Translations under genes and position numbers: made by a program | The notes under the pieces: generated by a model | Told to the model about the DNA's origin: nothing | What the model saw: only the letters and a program-made list of their open reading frames with translations | The model's database searches: none | Shown: positions 28,724 to 51,649 of the stretch, in pieces | Layout: every line of letters begins with the position of its first letter | How positions within the stretch are numbered: position 1 is the stretch's first letter | Origin: Hirundichthys speculiger | Taxonomy: Eukaryota; Chordata; Actinopteri; Beloniformes; Exocoetidae | Reading direction: 5' to 3' | NCBI GenBank assembly: GCA_018398805.1 | Contig: JAGFBZ010001926.1 | Coordinates: forward strand, 558,001 to 622,000 | Length of the DNA stretch: 64,000 nucleotides

Positions 28724-30797
28724 ACCCACTTCCTCACCTGTGTTAACGTGTGCTCATGACCATGTCCTGCCTAGCTCTCACTGCGGCCCAGGACCATGGC
28801 TCCCCTTTTTATGTTAAAAATAACAAAGAAGATTTAAATTGCTTTTCACATTCAGTTATATTTTGACACCTGGGCTTGACAGAATACATTGTTGCACCTG
28901 TCAGGTTTACTAGAATTCATTTGGGTGTGTTATTTGATGATGCCATTGTCTAGAAATTCTAATAAGATGTAGACATAAAGAGAATGGATAATAAAATTTA
29001 TTTTGTATGTTCCAAATATACAGTCTTGCTTGAAGCTGTTTGATGGGGATCCTGCTGTATTACACTGTGAACCTTTATACGACTTCACATAACAAAGAGT
29101 CAGGAATCTGGTGTGCCCCACTTAACAGTGCTCGCCGGTCGCACACAATGTAATGTGCAGGAGTTGTTGGTGTTTTGAAGTTGTTAGATGCTATCATTCT
29201 TTAATTGGAATTTTTGTAGATATTCTACAGTTATTGTCAGGTTGCATGCACCCAATGCTGAGTTTCACAGGGTCAATAGTTTGCCAACTTTATGTTACTT
29301 TCACTTCTGTATGTGTATGTATGTGTCCATGTTTGTTTTTTATGAAGTCTCTTACACATGATTTTGATTACATAGACAATTTTGTAACCTTTTTGTTTTA
29401 TGTTGGGAGGAGTCATCACCTACGAAAAACAACTTCAAAAATAAACAATTTAAACAGGGTTTTGCAGGCACTACATGTTATTGAGTACACCATTTGTTCA
29501 GTGGCTGCGCAAACGTGTGGCACAAAACATTAGTTTGCGCTTGCAGGTCTTATTTGTGTGGCAAATTTCCTCCCTATTGGCGTGAAGGGGAGATTTGAAG
29601 TTTAACCCCCAACTCACCACCACCTTGAGAGTAGGAAGAGAGTAAATGGATCACAGTAATCCGCAGTCTGTTCAGGACAGGGAGAAGGTTGCATTACTTT
29701 CATAGCCCGGAGAAGAAGCTGAAATCGGTTGTATAACAGAAAGTGGTCCCAGTTTTTGCTTTATTGTCGTTAGAAGTTGGAATTGTTCTTGTGAACGACT
29801 TCTGCCACTGAGCAAATGAGCCTTTGATGAAAAGGCCAAACAATTATGGTTCATGTGTGCTGTTCAAGTCATTATACATGTCTTGGCGTCTCGTGGACAT
29901 TCATTCACATGATTAGTCTCATTTGTACTGTCCAGCAAAGACCGCATGTAGTCATAAAAACACTCCTGAACAACTGTTGAGTCATTATCTTCAGACATCT
30001 AGAGGTGTTATAGGTGCTTTGGAGACGAGATGCCCCTGGACACACTCTCCTATGAACAACAGACACGTTTAGTTGTCGCTTATATCCCGTTGTTAGTATA
30101 GATATTGTTTATGCTGATATGTTGTGCCGATTTTATGAGTATGTGGTAGTATTTGTCACCATTTTGCCTCTTAGTACTCGTTTTATGTCTCTGCAGTGCA
30201 GCATTTTGTGATCGTCGTAGTCTCTTTTTTCTTTTTCACTCTCTTTTTAAAGAGAGAGACGGATCAAAAGGCTCACTTTTGGTCGTTTTGTGCCTCTTTG
30301 TTGTCTTGTGACGACATGAAATGTGTGTCCTGTACGCGCATTCTTCCACATGCACGAGTGCGAAACATCGATTCAAAATCATACTGCGTTCAGTATTTAT
30401 TTAATGCCAGAAATTACGTCACAGTAACTTAAACTGTGTGCAGGTGCTCACATCAAACGCAACACACTGAGGTCTAAGGGAAAACATGCTTTGTGTGGCT
30501 TTTCTTCAGAATGCAAGAACAAGAGGGAAGGTTGTTCACCCCGCTAATGTAAGCATATAAATGTAAAGAAAATGTGAACAAGCGGGGTGGTTGCATCCTA
30601 AATGAAGAAGGAAAAGAAAGAAATTCAGAGAGAAGACAGTGTCGGGGAGGAGGGAGGAGGGGGTCAGAACAGAGGAGTACTAGTATGACCGACGGTCTTG
30701 AACGCAGCAGTTAGTCGCGCCTGCAGTGACATTCCTGGCGTTTTAGATCTCTAAAAGATTAAATCTCGGTGTAAAAGTGTTCCGCCGGGGTTTGAAA
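28724..30797 (+). other. csnk2a1 3' UTR and intergenic to paraoxonase
   Basis: Sequence downstream of the csnk2a1 stop is AT-rich and largely free of repeats. The first AATAAA is about 270 nt after the stop, and longer 3' ends are possible. The last 150 bp before 30798 form the presumed paraoxonase promoter (purine-rich GGGAGGAGGG tract at about 30644-30662, then a CpG-containing segment). No other gene is seen. Confidence 0.5.
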
Positions 30798-38463
<7,666 letters not shown>

Positions 38464-40294
38464 GAAATGACTCAGTAGGCTGTAAAGATGTACCTCTCCC
38501 CTCAGTTGGATGGGGTGGTAATGATTTGAAGAGCAATATGCTTAGTTACTGTGGGGCTTGTTCGTGAAAAATTAAGTTGGCCATAATGTTCAGGAGAGGA
38601 TCTAATAAAAGAGTCAGAAAACCTCGTTGCTGGTGCCGTGTGTGCTTAAGAATGTCCCTGGTGAAACTGGAGGAAGATGGTGGTTTCCCTGAGCCAACAG
38701 AAGGCAACGGTATGTTTGGGTGAGATGTGCTTTGGTACTTTGTAATTGTTCAAAAGCCCAGATATATGAACTACTTGTAAAACTTTGAACTACTTGGAAA
38801 AAGATTTTAAATTCTGGTTTCCACTATATCCACTATATTGTGGTATATTGTATTTTTCTTTTACTTTTGACACAGAAAGGTAGCTTGCATTGGGAAGGGA
38901 TGTTTACTTGCTTAAACTGATGTGATTTCTTTTTTTTTTTTTTTACCTCAAGACTTTGACATTGAATAAAACATTAAACAGACATGCTAAAAGTGATGCA
39001 TGTCATGGCTTCACTTAACATTTGCAGCTCAATATTCTTATTTCATGTCACAATAAAAGTGTTTAAGTCAAGCCTTTTGTGTCTTGAAAAAATCCAGTGT
39101 AACAAACAGTCCAACAAACAAACAGTATGTATGAATAACTTACTGTTTTTTTTTTCCCCAATAGTCATGGCAGGGTTTTTAGGATGTAATCCTTGAAGAA
39201 GTTAACTGTAAAACATACCACTCTTTGAGAACAGAGAAAAGTGTTACTTGTTTTTATTTTTTTTAAAGATAATTATAATTCTTCTTCAGAACAGCATATA
39301 TTGTTTTGAGCAGAGTCTTGATTGGGCAGGAACTTTTTGTTTTTTAACTGAACACATAAAAAGTAAAAAAAACATAACAGAAATATACGTCCTCTCGTAA
39401 GGACCATACATTTTCTTACAATGAAATGTGAACCAAAAAAAAAATCACATTGTAATTATGCAAAAAGAATGAAAACATACACATGTCGGGAGGTGCAAAG
39501 TTTGGGATAAATGAGCAAGACACAGGATATGCCTTCACAGGTCTTTATCACTATTTTACTGGAGTACAGTTTTTTAAGGGATAGGAAACATAAGATAAGA
39601 TAAGATATTCCTTTATTTGTCCCACAATGGGGAAATTTACAATGTTACAGCAGCAGTGAGAATAGCAATAAAAAAAGGACAACAATAAAATAGGATAAAA
39701 CAATAATAAAAACAAACAATAACTACAATAGAGAATATATAATAAATAATAAATAATAACTCTGACTTTATTTACAAGTCAATAAACCAATAAGAGGAGG
39801 GTTTGGTATTTTTCCACTTACTACAATGAGTATGATATTTACCCATTAAAATAATCAAATTTACCAACCCTTACCAAAAAAGTAGTATACTTAAATATGC
39901 TATAAGTATACTTATAGTATACTTGAATATACTACTTTTTGGTAAGGGAAATCAGAGATATTAGATTTTAAGTAATCTTTATAAAAGAATATATGAGAAA
40001 TTTCAAAAGCAGGGATGTCATTTATCTCAAACAATAACCAAATTCTTATTTCTGAACTAAAGTTTCGTGGACACAGGACATGAGAAACACATATGTTATA
40101 ATGTCTCATCTGCTTTATTACAGAAACTACACGGGTCAACTTCAAACTTAAATCTTCTTTTTTCAGAAGTTCTGCAACTGGGTAGACTTTATGAAGTAAT
40201 TTTAAAAGGAGTTTCATCTTTGGGCCAGGCACTCCTTGAACACACTGTTGCTCCATCTGTAAAGTACCAGACAGGAGTGGAGTCGAACGTAAAC
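38464..40294. other. Intergenic between paraoxonase copies
   Basis: Contains the paraoxonase 3' UTR, a LINE 3' tail at about 39590-39770 (ATAAGATAAGATATTCCTTT then TTTGTCCCACAATGGGG), and an 81-bp hairpin at 39868-39948. No gene is seen. Confidence 0.6.
39868..39948. repeat. 81-bp palindromic MITE-like hairpin
   Basis: The ends CCCTTACCAAAAAAGTAGTA and the complementary TACTACTTTTTGGTAAGGG bracket an AT-rich stem of imperfect TATACTT repeats. The whole unit folds back on itself about position 39908. It resembles the foldback MITEs common in fish. Confidence 0.85.
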
Positions 40295-40939
40295 ATGGCT
40301 GCCTCAAAGAAAATACTACTTTCAGCTGCTGGATTCGCATTTCATAGGCTCAAGTACGTGGTCTGTTTTTAGTTATTTCGAGAAGGTTAGATATGTCGAA
40401 GGTCACGGACCAGGGCGTTATATCTGGTTGTATGTGTTAGTTATTCTCTACGACCTCCTAACAGCTGAAATGTCTCCCTGTCGGGAATAATTTTAAGCTC
40501 GGGCTACATGTGGCGTTTTTCATTCAGAGGTTGAAGTTTCTGTATTTGCCTTGGTTCTCTGATGAACCTGGGAAAATGTACGTTTTGGATTTGCTGCACC
40601 CAAAGCTGACCCCAGTGCTGCTTCAGATTAGAGGAGGACTGGACCTCAGATCCTTCAACCCACATGGCATCAGTATCCACAAGCATGAAACAGGTGAAAC
40701 TGGAGTCCAAAAGTTCACGTGTTGCCTTTATTTTGTTGCACATTTACAGACATATCAGTTACTAAGGAACATTGCATTAAAATAACCCTAAGCATGTTAT
40801 TAGATGGTTGGGAATATAAACTCTCATTGGGAACCAAAACAGTATGTTCACATGTTTCTTTTAATTACAGCAGCAGTAGCAAATGTAATACAATATATTT
40901 ATTTGACACCTCTGATTCTTTTTTAAATTTATATGATTT

Positions 40940-41340
40940 TTTCTATCGAGCAAAGTCCGGACCGGGATCCGGACTGCGCGGCACGTCAGTCCGGATCCGG
41001 ACACACACTTGAGTCTTAAAATGACCCATTTACAAATACGTTGATGAATAATGTTAAATACAGTGTCACTGGATATTTTTCACAGCGATCCAGAGAGGAC
41101 TCATCTTCTATTCACCAACTTTTCCCGTCTTAGCTCTGCTGCGTGTGCGTTTCTACTCTGAACGTCTGTGACAGTCAGACAGCTGCTGGTGACAGCTGTC
41201 AATCAAACACCGGGAGGGGGTGGAGCATATAAATGACAGGGACAAGTAGCCTATCAGATCACGGGAGTTTGTGATCCAGAGCCAATCCGAAGCACAATTG
41301 GGCGGGTCTTTGAAAAAAAATTCAGCTTGGAAACCAAACA
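40940..41340. repeat. Possible DNA-transposon fragment with CCGGATCC palindromes
   Basis: Two near copies of AGTCCGGA...GATCCGGAC lie at 40954-41002, separated by CTGCGCGGCACGTC. A GC-richer stretch follows, with a TATAAA (about 41228) and an imperfect CAGCTGCTGGTGACAGCTG palindrome. It interrupts the AT-rich intron of the paraoxonase pseudogene and looks like inserted sequence. The family is not recognised. Confidence 0.4.
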
Positions 41341-42858
41341 TTTATAAGCTAATCATAAGCTAACCAAAATATATACTTTAAATGAAAAAATTAGTGGTCA
41401 GGTGTTCATGTTTAGGCTGACCACGTTTTCTTCTTTATTTGTCATTCTGAATTTTCTACAGTGCAATGCAGTGAATTTAGTCTAAAAATAAGTTTATTTA
41501 TATTTTTTGATGTTATTGTCACATGTTGTTTTTACATGATATAGTTCACAGTAAAAAAGCAAAATAAATGTTATATTGTACATAACATTTTTCCAGACTT
41601 CTGGCCTTCAATGGAGAGGAGATAAGTGTGAGAATCCCCTGCTATAGAGGAAGAAATGACATGTCATGCACATGCGTGCACACGCACCCAGATATAATGA
41701 CATGGGAAACTTATAATTTGAAATTTTGTTTAACATAAATCTATAACATGTTTATAGGGTCAAAAAAAAAAAAAAAAAAAGCAAAGAATCAGATTCCAGG
41801 TCCATGGTGTGTGAAGGAAAATTTTTACTTGCATCACATAAGATGCACAGTTTTCTGCAAATCTTGATCTGGGATATAGTAAAGTTCATGTGGTCACTTG
41901 GATCAAAATTGCTGGTAACATTTGATTACTGTCAAAAAAAAAATATGATTTAACAAACAGGGCATTTGCAATTTTGTACTTGAATTGCATAATTTGGAAA
42001 TGCATAAGTGGGCTTGGAAGCAGAAATAAGAGGTGAGGGTTCAAATTGTCAGTATTCACACAGGGATTCAAAGGAATGCAATCTAAAATTAGTCTTACTC
42101 TTCATTTTATTTTTAACTGCATCTCTTACTGTTCACTTACTGTTCCCTTAGTATTTTATTTTCTCTCTCTTTCTGATAAAATATCAGTTTCAGTTTACAT
42201 TTGAAGGAATATTGGATTACTTTTATGAAATGTTAAGATCTTGCGGTATCGTTTTCTGTCCCTCCTCTCAGCAAAAACCAGCCAAAGTAACTTTGGATTC
42301 CCATCTCTGTCATCTTTTGCAACAGCCTTCACATGGCTTTCCAGCACTGTGTCACACCACATCAGCAATGACGAAACTAGCTCACAGAGCTACAGTGGAC
42401 ATCATGACAGAAGCGACTAAAAGACATGAGAGTGACCGAGTGAGAGACCAAACAAAAGTAAAGGTTGGAAGTAAATTAACCTTTATGCCCATGGGGGACC
42501 CTTTCAGCTAAAAATTGAAATATTTCCTCGGATGTTACGTCTTAATCTTTATTCACTGCCTTGCTGATTGTGATAAGGTTGCCTTTTTTCTTTTTTTTTT
42601 TTTTTTTTTTTTACCAAGGAAGTCTAATTTACCAAGGTTGGATTTGGCTGCCATACCAAAAAAAAAAAAGTTTACAAAACGAGATGGTTTTACTAGACGA
42701 TGGCACTAAAAAAAAAAGACGACAGTAGTTTTCTGGCAGCTGCAGTCGTAAACCATTTGTAACCACAGCTGAGTCCCCAAATCAATGGGGACTGAAATCT
42801 GAGAGAATAAAACTTGAAGCTATCCATAAATTTTTCAACAGCATGACCTGAATTTATA

Positions 42859-44085
42859 CCAACCGAATTCTAAATGTTGGGACATTTTTAAATATGAATA
42901 AAATGAAGACTTTCAAATCACGAGTCGACATTTTATTCACAACAGAACATAGATAACACACATGTTACAACAAATGTTTAAATTGAGAAATTGTACAATT
43001 TCATGCACAAAATGAGCTCATTTCAAATGTGATACCTGCTACGGGTCTCTAAAAATAGTTGGACAGGGGCATGTTTACCCATGGTGCAGTATCTCCTCTT
43101 TTTTTTTCAAAAAACAGTTTGAAGATGTCTGGGCATCAAGGTTATGAATTTCTGGAGTTTTGGTGTTGGAATTTGGTCCTATTCTTGCCTGATATACGTT
43201 TCCAGCTGCTGAAGAGTTCATGGTTGTTTTTGGCATATTTTTAGTTTAATGATGCACCAAATGTTCTCTATAGGTGAAAGATGTGGACTGCTGGCTAACT
43301 CTTCTCTGACGAAGCCACGCTGTTGTAATAGCTGCAGTATGCGGTTTTGAATTGTCCTGCTGAAATACACAAGGCCTTCACTGTTTCTTTAAAACCTTTA
43401 TATACCGTTCAGCATTCATAGTTCCTTCCAAAGCATTCAAGCTGCCTATAAAGTATGCACTTATGCACCCCTATACCATCAGAGATGCTGGCTTTTGAAC
43501 TGATCCCTGATAACATGCAGGAAGGTCTCCCTCCTCTTTAGCCCAGAGGACATGGCGTCCATGATCACCAACAAGAATGTCAAATTTGGGCTCGTCTGAC
43601 CACAGAACACTCTTCCACTTTGAAACAGTCCATTTTAAATGAGTCTTGGCCCACGGGACACAATGGTGCAAAGCCTTTGCAATTCAATGTTGAGGAACAC
43701 TGTTTTTAAAGTTTCACGCAATCTTTGACAGATTGGAGAGCCTCTCTCTCTCTAAGACATCGTTTTTATAGCTGATCATGTTACAGACCTGATATCAATT
43801 AACTTTATAAGTTGCTGGATGTTCTCCCAGCTGAATCTTTTTAAATTGTATTGTTTTTTCAGCCATTTGTTGCTCCTGGTTCAACTTTTGAGACGTGTAG
43901 CAGGTGTCAAATCTGAAATTAGCTCATTTAGTGGATAAAAGTGTAAAATTTCCCAGTTTAAACATTTGTTATGTTATCTATGTTCTGTTATGAATAAAAC
44001 ATTGGCTCATGTGATTTTAAAGTCTTTTAGTTTTCTTTTTATTCAGATTTAAAACAACATCCCAACTTTTCCATAACTCTGGTTG
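42859..44085 (-). mobile_element. Tc1/mariner-like element, 1,227 bp
   Basis: Terminal inverted repeats of about 120 bp begin CCAAC.../CAACCAGAG... and share TGTTGGGA and the block ATTTTATTCACAACAGAACA. They are flanked by TA (42857-42858 and 44086-44087). On the - strand, 43471-43671 encodes a Tc1 transposase piece ([31 protein letters not shown]), including the second catalytic Asp region. The rest is frame-broken, so the copy is inactive. It sits within intron 5 of the paraoxonase pseudogene. Confidence 0.9.
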
Positions 44086-44744
44086 TATATCAAATGATGA
44101 TAGAAACTTTTTTTTACAACTTCCTCCAGAATCTGAGAATAATGAAAATACTGCTTTTATTTTTCAGGTGATGCTGTGTGTTTGTTTGTAGTCAATCACC
44201 CACAGCAAAAAAGCCAGGTAGAGATCTTTCCTTTTGTTGAGGACACGTTTGTATACCTCGAAACCGTTACCCACCCCCTACTGCACAAGTATGTACGCTG
44301 CAGAATAATAAAGCATCAAATATTTACCCATACATTTCATATTTGGCAGTGGCTAATATTTGCTTCCTCATTGTGTTTTTCAGTGTGAATGACATTGTTG
44401 CTGTTGGACCAGAACACTTCTATGCCAGCAGTGATAAGTATTTTTCTTCACCTCTTTCTCTTTGCTGTCATCCTGAGTCTGCAGTGGAGTAATGTGCTGT
44501 ACTGCAGCCCTGAAGAAGTGAGGGAGGCAGCTGGTGGCATTCTGGCACCAAATGGACTCAACATATCTCATGACAAACGGTCATTCTCAACTCAGTACAG
44601 CAATTACACATAATGCACATGTGTTTATTTTATAAATTGTCTTTTTTTTTTTTTTCTCCAGATATATTTATGTTTCAGACATCGTGGACCATGAGGTAGA
44701 TATTACTGAAAGACGTGATGGGGAACAGTTAAGGTGATTAGATA

Positions 44745-44919
44745 CAGGGGCGCCGCTAGGGATTTTGGGCCCCATGAAAAGAATCTTTACCGGGCCCCCC
44801 AACACAGCGGCGAAATTTGTTGATGCTATTTTTGATCATCATTAGGGGCCTCTCTGGGCCCCCCTCAATCATGGGCCCCTATAATCCGTATCCTTTACCC
44901 CCCCTTTTCGGCGCCCCAG
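44745..44919. mobile_element. hAT-type MITE, 175 bp, perfect 8-bp target duplication
   Basis: The ends are CAGGGGCGCCGCTAGGG and (complement) CTGGGGCGCCG. The flanks are ATTAGATA at 44737-44744 and ATTAGATA at 44920-44927. The 8-bp duplication and the short inverted ends are hAT hallmarks. The body consists of GGGCCCC-rich repeats without coding capacity. It lies four bases past the exon 7 donor of the paraoxonase pseudogene. Confidence 0.9.
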
Positions 44920-45577
44920 ATTAGATATCATTTTTAATATATTTCTTGCTAAGGTGATACTGTTTTTTTTTTTTTTCAGCCTTGCATCTTTTCAGCCCTC
45001 CAAACTGATTTTAAGCTATAACCTGGCTGCTGGTCCATCAACTGGTTCCTGGCTGTAGCTTCCCATTCAGGCCATTCCAACCTGATGCATCATCTGTACT
45101 TTTGCCTTTCAAACCTGAAGCAATGTGGCATTAGTGATTTTAAAACACACGAATGATTGCTTAGATTTTTGTACATTTTGAAAAACATGATGATAGAAGT
45201 AGTAATTAACAATAAAGGTAAAAGATTCAGCCTTTCAAATGATTTTCATGCTTCCAGTTTCCTCAGAGTTTGACAAATAAAAGGTTTTCATTATTTTTTT
45301 TTTTTTCAGTTAACAAGAAAACCATTTTCTGTAAACAAAACCTAAGTTGCAAATGGGTTAACCTAGAGGCGTGAAAGTGTTTTCTCAACATACGTTTAAT
45401 TCAGAACATTGGACTGTAGTTTTAACATCAATAACACTGTGTTTTATAGAACCTAATCCTAAAAACATTATTTCCGCTCTGAGGTTAGTGGCTGTTTTTG
45501 TTTTTTTCTATTTTTTTTTAACAAGATGTTAATTTATCTGTATTTTTAGAATGTACCTAAATTATATATATTTTTAA

Positions 45578-45769
<192 letters not shown>

Positions 45770-45773
45770 TGAT

Positions 45774-46211
45774 GGCAGCAATGTTGTACCAGTCTGCAAA
45801 GATACATGAGAAAAATATTTTTATTTGCTACTTGCAAAAAGAGGATTTACATTGGCTCATTGTGTGCAGCTAATATTTAAACAAAGTTCCATAAAATGTC
45901 ATTGTCAAATATTTGTTTGCCTAACAGTGTTTCTATAAATTTATGAAATGATGAAGTTGAGAGATCCCACAAACCTGATGGAGGTTTAAACTAAAAGTGC
46001 ATTTAGTGAGTGCTATTCTGCAGGTTTACAGAAGGTTATCCAAATACATACCAAAGTGATGATTTCTTCCTTTTTCATTACTCCACCTCTCCAATAACTT
46101 TAATAAAATTCAGCATAGGAGCTTTTGTACTATCCTGCTGACAGAAGGGCAGACAAATGCCACCCCAAACAGAACCTTAGCTCCTCTCTTTGTGGAAGAA
46201 TAAACTATCTT
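45774..46211. other. Intergenic, convergent pon pseudogene / kcnk5
   Basis: AT-rich, with AATAAA-like signals on both strands. Nothing else is seen. Confidence 0.5.
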
Positions 46212-48769
<2,558 letters not shown>

Positions 48770-49049
48770 ATTATAGCTGTGACTTCATTCTGTCTGGCAG
48801 CAGCGCATTCCCACTGAGGGCTGTGCCCATCCTACCTTCCTACCTATTTTCTTCCTGGTTAACATAATGGGCTGTTTGCTGCCTTACGTGGGAATGTACG
48901 AAACCCGACGCCACGTTAATGATGCGATACAGAAAAAAAAAAAAAAAGCCCATCTCCCGCCGCTGTTCATCCGGCCGACAAGTCTTAAATGTCTGATAAG
49001 TACAAACACCAGTTTCACAGAACAACACACTACACCCCAGACTCAGTTA

Positions 49050-49165
49050 GAGTAGGGGGGCCCAGGTGCTGGTCACCCTGATAAGGCCTGCGGCTCCTCC
49101 CAGTGTGGATGGCCCCAAAGGTGGTGTTTCCTTGATCCTCGGTGCCATGTCGCCCTATTGGGTGT

Positions 49166-49199
<34 letters not shown>

Positions 49200-49357
49200 C
49201 TGTGTCAAGTATGGATGGGAGGGAAGGGGTTTCTTTATATTGTTTTTTTTTTTTTTTTAATTATTGTGATAATTTGTTTTTAATTCTGTAAAGCACTTTC
49301 TGTTGCATGTTCTTGCATGAAAAGCGCTATACAAATAAAGATTGATTGATTGATTGA
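49050..49357 (+). repeat. Retroposon 3' end with (ATTG)n tail
   Basis: Includes a (GT)n tract (about 49169-49196). It ends with the common fish LINE/SINE terminus TAAAGCACTTTCTGTTGCATG...GAAAAGCGCTATACAAATAAAG followed by (ATTG)n. The next element (49358) begins directly in this tail. Confidence 0.75.
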
Positions 49358-51072
49358 CTAAAAAACACTGGGTTAAAAAATAACCCAACCCCTGGGTCAC
49401 TATTGGTCTCACCCAACCCTGGGTTGTTTTAACCCAGTGGACTGGGTTGAATCAATAACCCAACCTAGTTGGGTTATTGATTCAACCCAAACAGTGGGTT
49501 GATTGTACCCAGCCTGTTGGGTTAATTCTACCCAATTATTGGGTTTATTTTTTAAACCTAGCATTGATGGTTAATTTCACCCTATTGCTGGGTTATATTA
49601 ACCCAATCTATGTGTTGTTTTATATATTATCTTTTCCACTATTAAATAATGATTATTATAATAAATGTTTGCAAATTATGAGGTGCATTTTAAAATCCAT
49701 TTTACATCTAGACATCTATTCTGGACAAAGTATCCTAATCAATAAAGAAGTTAACAACTGCACAGATTTTAAGTCATTTAATAGCCATCTAACAATAGAC
49801 TTTCTTCACATTATAAATAAAGAACAAATATAACAAAACTCAAAACATGAACATTCAACATTTGAATTGTCTTGAATGCATGACAACATTTTTTTTTTTT
49901 TTTTTGTAGATGTGCTTTATCTAGAGTGCATGGACACAAATATTTTTTAGCACAAGTTGCACTTCTACAGTCACTTTTAATATTTTTATATGTGAGCAAG
50001 CGAGCATGCAGACATGTTGGCTTTAAGCTTTATGCAGGTACACAGATACATATTTGTGTTTTACTATCTGAGGGGTCTCCTGGTTCCTGGACCTTCTTCT
50101 CTGACAGCCAATCTTTTGTCCACATACTGAAGCCACTGGAGAAACATGTCACCGTTGCCAAGGTAACAGACACTGGAGTCCTGTACAATCTGTGAATAAT
50201 AATTAAAAAGAATCATCAGTGTTGTGTCAGCGTTGTGGCACAACTTTGTGCAAATTTCAACTGTAGGTGGACGTACCTTTCCTGGTGCGATCAGGTGTGG
50301 AAACTCCTGTAGAACATCTGTGATGTTTTCCCGGATCCATTCCTGTATTGGGCCGTAACTCTTATGTATTCATCCACCTGGCTGGCTGGCTGCGAATTGT
50401 CTTTAAACCACTCCGTCCTATTTTTGGCATTATCAGGAGGTATGGATGACTCCGAAATCACAGTGGGATGTCATCATAAATTGACGGTTGATCATGGGAA
50501 GTCTACCTGTGAAGTGTATGAAGATGTTTCTAAATGCTACAGACCATCTACTTTAGCCCTCATGGTGAACATTAGCTACACCTGCTTCGTAGTTAACGTT
50601 AGCTTAGCCAGCTAAACAGACTGTTCACCATGTTCACCTGGATAACTACGATACAATGGATTACGAATCGTTTATGGATTATAAACAAATAATTACTGTA
50701 AGCTTCAGTACTACTATAGAGTTATTCCACAATTAATACAATTAATAAGTAAAACATTTTTTTTAAAGATAAAAATAAGGAGAAACGAAACTTGCTCGTT
50801 GTCTTCTGGATCCAGCCCCTTTGTCAGTTGTGAAATGGCTGCTTAAAGGAAGTTGATGCTTTTTGAATATTTAATAACTTCAGCAGATGGGGTTAAATTG
50901 ATCCAGGGGTTGGGTTATTGTAGTCTGGTATGATCAAAAAAACTGACCCAACTAATAACCCAACAGCTGGGTCAGATTAAACAACCCAACAGTGGTTAAA
51001 TTAACCCAATGAAAGTACCCAACCACTTTAACCCAGTGGTTTGGGTTGAGAAAATAACCTAGCATTTTTTAG
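49358..51072. mobile_element. 1.7-kb DNA element with GGGTTA-rich inverted termini
   Basis: The left end CTAAAAAACACTGGGTTA and the complement of the right end, CTAAAAAATGCTAGGTTA, are inverted repeats. Both are flanked by TGA (49355-49357 and 51073-51075), a 3-bp target duplication. About 240 bp at the left and 190 bp at the right consist of many GTTGGGTT/AACCCAAC units in both orientations, typical subterminal repeats. No transposase is recognised. The interior carries spliced coding-like segments (see 50064-50460). Confidence 0.75.
50064..50460 (-). pseudogene. Spliced coding remnant inside the 49.4-51.1 kb element
   Basis: On the - strand, 50189-50064 is a 126-nt exon with acceptor TTCACAG| and a stop. 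It encodes 41 residues (IVQDSSVCYLGNGDMFLQWL...). Upstream, an exon ends at 50277 with donor GGAAAG|gtacgt in matching phase 0, encoding YGPIQEWIRENITDVLQEF then PHLIAPGK. Further upstream (about 50440-50365) another frame, PPDNAKNRTEWFKDN..., continues it if one base is shifted. No family is recognised. It may be a captured host gene fragment or a relic of the element's own gene. Confidence 0.45.
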
Positions 51073-51640
51073 TGATGAGTCTACTGTGCCCACTTTGTTC
51101 TGTTGGACGTTTGGGCTACTTGAGAAACGGAGGACACTGAGCAGCTCACCAGAGCAGCAGAGGGCCATACTGAAAGGCCCAGCCACACACACTCTCACAG
51201 TCTATAGTCCATTTGAAAATGTCAGTGAACCAAAGATGTATGTCTGGGCTGTGGGAGAAAGATGGAGCAATGGGTGTGAAGTTGAGGTTGTGGTGTGCAG
51301 AAGATGTGATGATTTGGCTCGACTAAACAGTGATGGAAAAGGGTGTGCCAAGGTTTCTGTGGCAAGGACGCACTGATCTGTGTTGGCATATTGAGGTAGA
51401 CTATAGTGCCATGATTTTAATTTTGTTTGTTTGTTTAATTTTTGGTTTAAATATGTTGATAGTTAATATTGTGTTGTTTGGACATAATGGTTGCTGGTGA
51501 GTTTTTTGTAAAAGCATGAAACCACGCTGTAATTAAGGTGTTTTAATGGGCCAAAAAAGGGTGAAATTAAAAAGCAGTAAAAAGCAAAGTGGTTAGTGGT
51601 GCATGTGGCGGTGTGTGCGTGGATGGTTTGGGGTGTTATT
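51073..51640. other. Intergenic, no gene seen
   Basis: Short open frames occur on both strands but lack splice support and known domains. Confidence 0.4.
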
Positions 51641-51649
51641 TTAGAGTTT

